From an uncultured Mollicutes bacterium (GTDB lineage: Bacteria > Bacillota_I > Bacilli_A > RFN20 > CAG-826), in contig URQK01000024.1 in the NCBI GenBank assembly GCA_900549975.1, positions 1-19,497 of the forward strand: 19,497 nucleotides of DNA, read 5' to 3'. Below the pieces are notes generated by a model that saw only the letters and a program-made list of their open reading frames with translations, searched no databases and had not been told where the DNA came from. The position numbers and the translations under genes are program-made. Positions 15,058 to 19,497 of the stretch are shown here, piece after piece (the stretch's first letter is position 1; every line of letters begins with the position of its first letter).

Positions 15058-16492
15058 TTACTAATTCTCCAATCACACTATAAAGATGTGATTCTTTGAT
15101 TTTAACTTTAACAATTTTACCAACTAAATCCGCTGATCCATGAAAGTGAACAAGTTTATTCGTTTCACTATATCCTGATAAAACATCTTTATTTTTCTTT
15201 GATGCACCATCCACTAATACCTTTACAGTTTGACCCACTAAAGCATCTGCTTTAATAGTGGCTTCTTTTTCCACTACTTTCACTAATTCATCAAAACGTT
15301 TATGTTTTTCTTCTGATGTTACATTATCAACCATTCTTGCAGCAGGTGTTCCAACACGTGGAGAATAAATAAATGTAAATGCGCCATCATATTTAACATA
15401 TTCCACCATTTTTAAAGTATCCAAAAATTGCTCATATGTTTCATTAGGGAATCCTACAATGATATCGGTTGTTAAAGCAAGATTAGGAATACGGGCTTTC
15501 ATCTTATCAACAAGTGCTTTATATTGTTCAGAAGTATATCTTCTTCCCATTAAGCGTAAAATCTCATCATTTCCTGATTGAACAGGTAAGTGTATTGCAG
15601 GCATGATATTATCATATTTTGCAATAATATCGATCATTTCATCACTAAAATCCCAAGGATGCGAAGTAGTAAAACGCAAACGAGGAATACCTAATTTAGC
15701 TACGCTTTCTAATAATAAAGCAAAGCTACTATCATCTTTTAAGTCCTTACCATAGGCATTAACATTTTGTCCTAATAAAGTAATTTCCATATATCCTTTA
15801 TTAACTAAATCTTGGCATTCACGTAATATGTCTTCCATTTTACGGGATCTTTCTTTACCACGAGTATAAGGAACAATACAATATGTGCAGAACTTATCAC
15901 AACCATACATAATATTAACAAATGCTTTATAAGTATCTAAACGTGTAGAAGGTAAGTTTTCACGAACTTCACCCATTTTTGATTCAACATCAATAATACG
16001 AGTTTTACTTTCATAAACTTCTTCTAATAAATTTAATAAGTTATCAATATTATGAGTGCCAAATAATAAATCTACTTGACGATATTTATCTTGAATAATA
16101 TCGACAATATGCGTTTGTTGAATCATGCAGCCACATACCGCAATGACACGGTCATCGCCTTTATGTTTTAAACCTTTCAATTGACCAATTTCACCAAATA
16201 CTTTATCTTCAGCATTTTCTCTTACAGCACATGTATTTAAAATGATAACATTTGCATCTTCAATTTTATCAGCTTTCTTAAATCCTGCAAATTCAAGCAT
16301 ACCAGCCATAGTTTCTTCATCACGAATATTGGCTTGGCAACCATAAGTTCTAATAAAATACTTACGTGTTTTTGCATAATTTTTAAATTTTTCTGAAATA
16401 GTTAATTCTTCATAAGATATCTTACTCGCTTCTCTATTCCTTTTTGCTGCTTCTTTCATGTTTGGCTTATTTACTACTTTGCATGCGGCCAT
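15050..16492 (-). CDS. miaB: tRNA-2-methylthio-N6-dimethylallyladenosine synthase (MiaB)
   Basis: A 480-residue radical-SAM methylthiotransferase that adds the 2-methylthio group to i6A37 in tRNAs reading UNN codons. The N-terminal methylthiotransferase domain has the cluster cysteines C52 (TYGCQANIRD), C88 (LNTCAVRE) and C122 (CGCMIQQ). The radical-SAM C-x3-C-x2-C is C198, C202 and C205 (YGCDKFCTYC). A C-terminal TRAM domain (about 418-478) binds tRNA. Length is in the normal range, with an N-terminal extension of about 40 residues like the Bacillus form. GGAGTGG stands 7 nt before the ATG. It follows spoVS with a 12-nt gap and overlaps ymcA. Confidence 0.96.
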   Translation of the reverse strand: MAACKVVNKPNMKEAAKRNREASKISYEELTISEKFKNYAKTRKYFIRTYGCQANIRDEETMAGMLEFAGFKKADKIEDANVIILNTCAVRENAEDKVFGEIGQLKGLKHKGDDRVIAVCGCMIQQTHIVDIIQDKYRQVDLLFGTHNIDNLLNLLEEVYESKTRIIDVESKMGEVRENLPSTRLDTYKAFVNIMYGCDKFCTYCIVPYTRGKERSRKMEDILRECQDLVNKGYMEITLLGQNVNAYGKDLKDDSSFALLLESVAKLGIPRLRFTTSHPWDFSDEMIDIIAKYDNIMPAIHLPVQSGNDEILRLMGRRYTSEQYKALVDKMKARIPNLALTTDIIVGFPNETYEQFLDTLKMVEYVKYDGAFTFIYSPRVGTPAARMVDNVTSEEKHKRFDELVKVVEKEATIKADALVGQTVKVLVDGASKKNKDVLSGYSETNKLVHFHGSADLVGKIVKVKIKESHLYSVIGELVND

Positions 16493-16504
16493 TTTAATCC
16501 ACTC

Positions 16505-16777
16505 CTACTTTGTATTTTTCTTTTCTAATGTTAATCTAATTGCAGTTTTGTTTGTTTTTTCTATGCTTACTTCTTTAAAAGAAGGATACATATATATTTC
16601 AATACCACTTGGTGTTAGATATCCTCTAGCAATAGCAATTGCTTTTACAGCTTGATTTAAAGCACCCGCTCCAACGGTTTGAACATTTAACGATGTTTGA
16701 TTTCGCATAATATTAGCGATACTTCCTGCTACAGCACTAACGTTTGAGTTTTTTGAAACTTTTATTAATTCAATCAT
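16505..16777 (-). CDS. spoVS: Stage V sporulation protein S (SpoVS)
   Basis: A 90-residue small Alba-like nucleic-acid-binding protein. The family core is well kept: MIELIKVSKNSNVSAVAGSI, then GAGALNQAVKAIAIARGYL and a PSGIEIYMYPSF segment. In Bacillus it is needed for late sporulation stages, but homologues also occur in non-sporulating bacteria. It has a strong AAGGAGAG ribosome site and lies between ymdB and miaB. Stop codon TAG. No other sporulation gene is visible, so a general RNA- or DNA-binding role linked to the RNase Y neighbours is as likely as sporulation. Confidence 0.95.
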   Translation of the reverse strand: MIELIKVSKNSNVSAVAGSIANIMRNQTSLNVQTVGAGALNQAVKAIAIARGYLTPSGIEIYMYPSFKEVSIEKTNKTAIRLTLEKKNTK

Positions 16778-16815
16778 AATATTCTCTCCTTAAGAAAATT
16801 TATGATTGATTATTG

Positions 16816-17604
16816 TTATATATGATTTTCAATCAAATATATTGGTGTAATTTTTTCACATTTTCCACTGTTTTCATCAATAGTTAATACAACAGCATTA
16901 AACAATGAATCGTCTTTATCATCAATTTCAAAACGTGATTTTTCATTAAGCCACAATTTTTTGATAACTGTTTCTTTTTTTGTACCAAGAACTCCATTAT
17001 ATGGGCCACACATTCCCACATCACTCATCATTGCTGTACCATTCGGTAAGATTCGATAATCACGAGTTTGAACATGCGTATGTGTTCCAATAATAGCGCT
17101 AACCTTGCCGTCCATTGCCCAAGCCAAGCTTTGTTTTTCACCAGTTGCTTCAGCATGAAAATCAACAATATGTATGTCTGCGTGTTCTTCGTTTTTAATA
17201 ATATTTTCTAACGTTTCATAGGGAGAATTAACTTCTTCACTCATAAATGCACATCCTAATAAATTAGTCACCCTAATTAAATAGCCATTTACTTCATAAA
17301 TTGATGTTCCTACACCTGGAAAATCAACTTTTAAATTATATGGCCTAATTAAGTACTCTGCACCATTAATATAATCAGCAATTTCGCTTTTAGAATTATA
17401 GTGATTACCTAAAGTAATAACATCAATTCCCGAGTTAAGAAGATATTGATAGTGATTTTCAATAAGGCCTTTACCATGAGTAGCATTTTCGCCATTAGCA
17501 ATAACAAAATCAATATTGTATTTCTTTTTTATTGATGGAAGTAGTTTGTTAACCACTAATCGACCGTTTTTTCCAACAATGTCACCAATCATTAAAATAT
17601 TCAA
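16816..17604 (-). CDS. ymdB: YmdB metallophosphoesterase (2',3'-cyclic nucleotide phosphodiesterase)
   Basis: A 262-residue dinuclear metal phosphodiesterase; YmdB of Bacillus hydrolyses cyclic nucleotides and affects biofilm formation and RNase Y-linked expression. A TTG start at 17604 is chosen: AAAGGAG (17614-17620) lies 9 nt before it, and the product then begins MNILMIGD, matching the Bacillus N-terminus. With this numbering the metal ligands fall at the residue numbers I recall for Bacillus: D8, E39, N40, N67, H150, H175 and H177. An ATG at 17613 abuts the ribosome site with no spacing, and a GTG at 17628 lies upstream of it. The gene sits after rny, separated by a hairpin, and 38 nt before spoVS. 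Confidence 0.93.
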   Translation of the reverse strand: MNILMIGDIVGKNGRLVVNKLLPSIKKKYNIDFVIANGENATHGKGLIENHYQYLLNSGIDVITLGNHYNSKSEIADYINGAEYLIRPYNLKVDFPGVGTSIYEVNGYLIRVTNLLGCAFMSEEVNSPYETLENIIKNEEHADIHIVDFHAEATGEKQSLAWAMDGKVSAIIGTHTHVQTRDYRILPNGTAMMSDVGMCGPYNGVLGTKKETVIKKLWLNEKSRFEIDDKDDSLFNAVVLTIDENSGKCEKITPIYLIENHI

Positions 17605-17613
17605 ATCACTCAT

Positions 17614-17620
17614 CTCCTTT
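17614..17620 (-). promoter_or_regulatory. Ribosome binding site that favours the ymdB TTG start
   Basis: AAAGGAG on the minus strand is followed immediately by ATG (0 nt spacing), and 9 nt later by TTG in the same frame. The spacing and the family N-terminus favour the TTG. Confidence 0.6.
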
Positions 17621-17633
17621 ATAGACACAAATA

Positions 17634-17653
17634 GAACCCAATTACTTGGGTTC
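17634..17653 (-). terminator. Hairpin between rny and ymdB
   Basis: GAACCCAA (17634-17641) and TTGGGTTC (17646-17653) form a perfect 8-bp stem with a 4-nt loop, relatively GC-rich for this window. On the minus strand it is followed by UAUUUG only, so it is a weak or partial terminator, or an mRNA-stabilising or processing element. Confidence 0.5.
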
Positions 17654-17663
17654 CATCACTAGA

Positions 17664-19247
17664 TTATTTTGCAGTTTCAATTGCACGATACTCACGGATT
17701 ACTGAAACTTTAATTTGACCTGGATAAGTCATTTCGTTTTCAATTTTTTCACGAATTTCACGTGCTAATTTAAATGCTTGTAAATCATCAATCTTTTCTG
17801 GTATGACCATAACACGTACTTCACGACCTGATTGCATAGCATAAGAAGTTTGAACTCCTTCAAAGGATTTACAAATAGTTTCAAGTTGTTCAATACGTTT
17901 AACATAATTTTCTAATGTTTCGCTACGAGCACCCGGACGAGCGGCAGATAATGTATCAGCGGCTTGTACTAAATTTGAAATAACGAATTTAGCAGCTACA
18001 TCACCATGGTGAGATTCAATTGCGTTAATTACAACTTCTGGTTCACCATACTTCTTAGCTAAACGAACACCAATTTCTACGTGGCTACCATCTAATTCTG
18101 AATCAGCGGCTTTACCAATATCATGTAATAAGCCAGCGCGTTTTGCTAAGTTTTGATCTAAGCCTAATTCCGCAGCCATAATACCAGCAAGATAAGCTGT
18201 TTCAATAGAATGGTCATAAACATTTTGACCATAAGATGTACGGAATTTAAGTCTTCCAACATATTTTAATAATTCTTTAGAAATTCTTGGAAGTCCTAAT
18301 TTGAATGCTGCTTCTTGACCTGCTGTGGTGATAATTTCATCAACTTCAGCTTTAGCTTTTTCAACAACTTCTTCAATTCTTCCTGGTTGAATACGTCCAT
18401 CTTTAATTAAATATTCAAGTGAACGTCTAGCAATTTCACGACGTACAGGATCAAAGCAAGAAACAGTAATAACTTCTGGTGTATCATCAATAATTAAGTC
18501 AACACCTAATAATTGTTCTAATGTACGAATATTACGTCCTTCACGACCAATAATTCGTCCTTTCATTTCATCACTTGGTAAGTTAACAACTGAAACTGTT
18601 CTTTCACTTGTAACTTCTTGAGCATACTTACTAATTGCTAAGCCAAGCATATCTTTAGCTTTAGCGTTACATTCTTCACGTGCTTCATCTTCTTTGTTTT
18701 TAATGTAAGCAGCGATTTCTTTTGAAATTTTAGATTCTACTCTTTTGAAAATTTCGTCACGAGCTTCATTAACCGACATATTAGAAACCTTTTCTAATTC
18801 AACAATAATTGAATCAATTTTTGCTTGTAATAAATCGTCCTTTTTTTGAAGTTCTTTAATACGGCGATTAGCATCTTCGTTCTTTGCTTCCAAATTATTT
18901 TCTTTTTCAATTAAAGCCATATCACGACGATCAATAGCTTGCTCTCTTTGAAATAATTTGTTTTCACTCTGTGATAACTCACTCTTTTTTTCTTTAATTT
19001 CTTTTTCAGCTTCTAAACGTAATTCATAAGCAGCTTGTTTAGCATCAATTTGAGCATTTTTAATAATATGTTCACTTTTAACTTCAGCATCTTTAATTAT
19101 TTTATTAGCTGACTTTGATGCATTTTTACCATGTAAATGTTGATATAGCAATATTGCACCTGCTCCAAGCACTAAACATAAAATACCAACAACAATTGGT
19201 AAAATAATTGTGACTGCATCCAATAATATTAATGTTATTAATTGCAT
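17664..19247 (-). CDS. rny: Ribonuclease Y
   Basis: A 527-residue membrane-bound endoribonuclease that starts mRNA decay in many Firmicutes. It has an N-terminal membrane helix (about 5-30), a long charged coiled coil (about 35-205), a KH domain around GRIIGREGRNIR, and an HD domain with H375/D376 in LLHDIGK. The C-terminal end is typical of the family. The ATG at 19247 is chosen: AAAGGGG lies 7 nt upstream, and the length matches the usual size of about 520. An in-frame start at 19304 would add 19 residues (MCKKDD...) before the membrane helix and lacks a ribosome site. It heads the rny-ymdB-spoVS-miaB-ymcA order known from Bacillus. Confidence 0.96.
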   Translation of the reverse strand: MQLITLILLDAVTIILPIVVGILCLVLGAGAILLYQHLHGKNASKSANKIIKDAEVKSEHIIKNAQIDAKQAAYELRLEAEKEIKEKKSELSQSENKLFQREQAIDRRDMALIEKENNLEAKNEDANRRIKELQKKDDLLQAKIDSIIVELEKVSNMSVNEARDEIFKRVESKISKEIAAYIKNKEDEAREECNAKAKDMLGLAISKYAQEVTSERTVSVVNLPSDEMKGRIIGREGRNIRTLEQLLGVDLIIDDTPEVITVSCFDPVRREIARRSLEYLIKDGRIQPGRIEEVVEKAKAEVDEIITTAGQEAAFKLGLPRISKELLKYVGRLKFRTSYGQNVYDHSIETAYLAGIMAAELGLDQNLAKRAGLLHDIGKAADSELDGSHVEIGVRLAKKYGEPEVVINAIESHHGDVAAKFVISNLVQAADTLSAARPGARSETLENYVKRIEQLETICKSFEGVQTSYAMQSGREVRVMVIPEKIDDLQAFKLAREIREKIENEMTYPGQIKVSVIREYRAIETAK

Positions 19248-19254
19248 AACTTTT

Positions 19255-19261
19255 CCCCTTT
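19255..19261 (-). promoter_or_regulatory. Ribosome binding site that fixes the rny start
   Basis: AAAGGGG on the minus strand is 7 nt before the ATG at 19247 and would lie inside the gene if the upstream start at 19304 were used. Confidence 0.7.
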
Positions 19262-19379
19262 CCACAAAATAACAAAAAATAAATTTATCATCTTTTTTGC
19301 ACAAAAAGACATAAATAAAACATTAGTATGTGAGTACAAATAATGATTAGAATATTTGAATATTAATAGTATGTATGTT

Positions 19380-19410
19380 AAAAGTAAATATAATTCATTA
19401 ATTCACTTTT
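19380..19410 (-). other. Hairpin in the rny leader
   Basis: On the minus strand AAAAGTGAAT (19401-19410) pairs with ATTTACTTTT (19380-19389), a 10-bp stem with one G-U pair and an 11-nt loop. It is AU-rich. It lies in the middle of the roughly 210-nt region between the candidate promoter and the rny start, which contains no open reading frame I can support. Confidence 0.35.
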
Positions 19411-19465
19411 ACAATCGACTAACCAACAACATATATAGATAATCTGTATACTCAGATACATAAGT

Positions 19466-19474
19466 ATTATAACA
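19466..19474 (-). promoter_or_regulatory. Extended -10 promoter for rny
   Basis: TGTTATAAT on the minus strand is a perfect extended -10 (TGnTATAAT). The sequence 17 nt upstream (TTTTAT) is not a good -35, which extended -10 promoters can do without. Transcription would begin near 19459, giving a leader of about 210 nt. Confidence 0.5.
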
Positions 19475-19497
19475 AATTTATATTTCATATAAAAGTT

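Noticed and set aside
1..19497. Mycoplasma-type code with TGA as Trp
   Set aside because: All genes are full length under the standard code with TGG for Trp, and no gene needs a TGA to be read through.
1..19497. tRNA, rRNA, CRISPR array, insertion sequence, prophage or known riboswitch
   Set aside because: Nothing matching their sequence patterns was seen on either strand, though short or divergent RNA elements could be missed by eye.

Overview
The window is AT-rich DNA from a low-GC, Gram-positive-type bacterium. Every convincing gene is on the minus strand, so transcription runs from high to low coordinates. The order rny-ymdB-spoVS-miaB-ymcA is the arrangement known from Bacillus. The short lipoprotein signals, Ser/Thr-rich linkers, Big_2-like domains and a domain-permuted GH3 enzyme resemble uncultured gut Bacilli and Mollicutes relatives (RF39, Acholeplasmatales or Erysipelotrichales-like lineages). 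That placement is an inference. Genes stop at TAA or TAG, none at TGA, and Trp is TGG, so the standard code fits.

Layout, following transcription. (1) 19497-14641 is a housekeeping and RNA-metabolism block: RNase Y, the phosphodiesterase YmdB (likely TTG start), SpoVS, the tRNA methylthiotransferase MiaB, and a short YmcA/YlbF-family protein. It ends at a clear intrinsic terminator. (2) 14597-10814 holds a secreted endonuclease I-family lipoprotein, a polyprenyl-phosphate-type GT2 glycosyltransferase and a GT4 glycosyltransferase resembling glycolipid synthases. The genes are tightly spaced and end at another clear terminator. (3) 10810-3475 is a four-gene cell-surface operon: an 87-residue two-helix membrane protein, a 1012-residue GH3 glycosidase with a membrane helix at each end, a Cys-rich carbohydrate-binding-type lipoprotein interrupted by an in-frame TAG, and an 876-residue lipoprotein with five jelly-roll-like modules. 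(4) 3430-1350 is a LytTR response regulator and AgrC-like histidine kinase pair joined by a TAATG overlap. (5) 1277-1 is a galactokinase-family gene with its own promoter and terminator.

The surface operon looks like a system for binding and cleaving a sugar polymer or glycoconjugate at the membrane. The galactokinase-like enzyme could take up one released sugar, and the LytTR pair could control the operon. A pair of 9-bp direct repeats 20 bp apart lies just upstream of the candidate operon promoter, where an activator would bind. These links are inferences.

Most worth a second look: the TAG codon that splits an otherwise intact 422-codon lipoprotein frame; the 87-residue protein, which looks like the two membrane ends of the neighbouring GH3 enzyme joined without the catalytic part; and the direct repeats. 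I see no tRNA, rRNA, CRISPR array, insertion sequence or phage gene.
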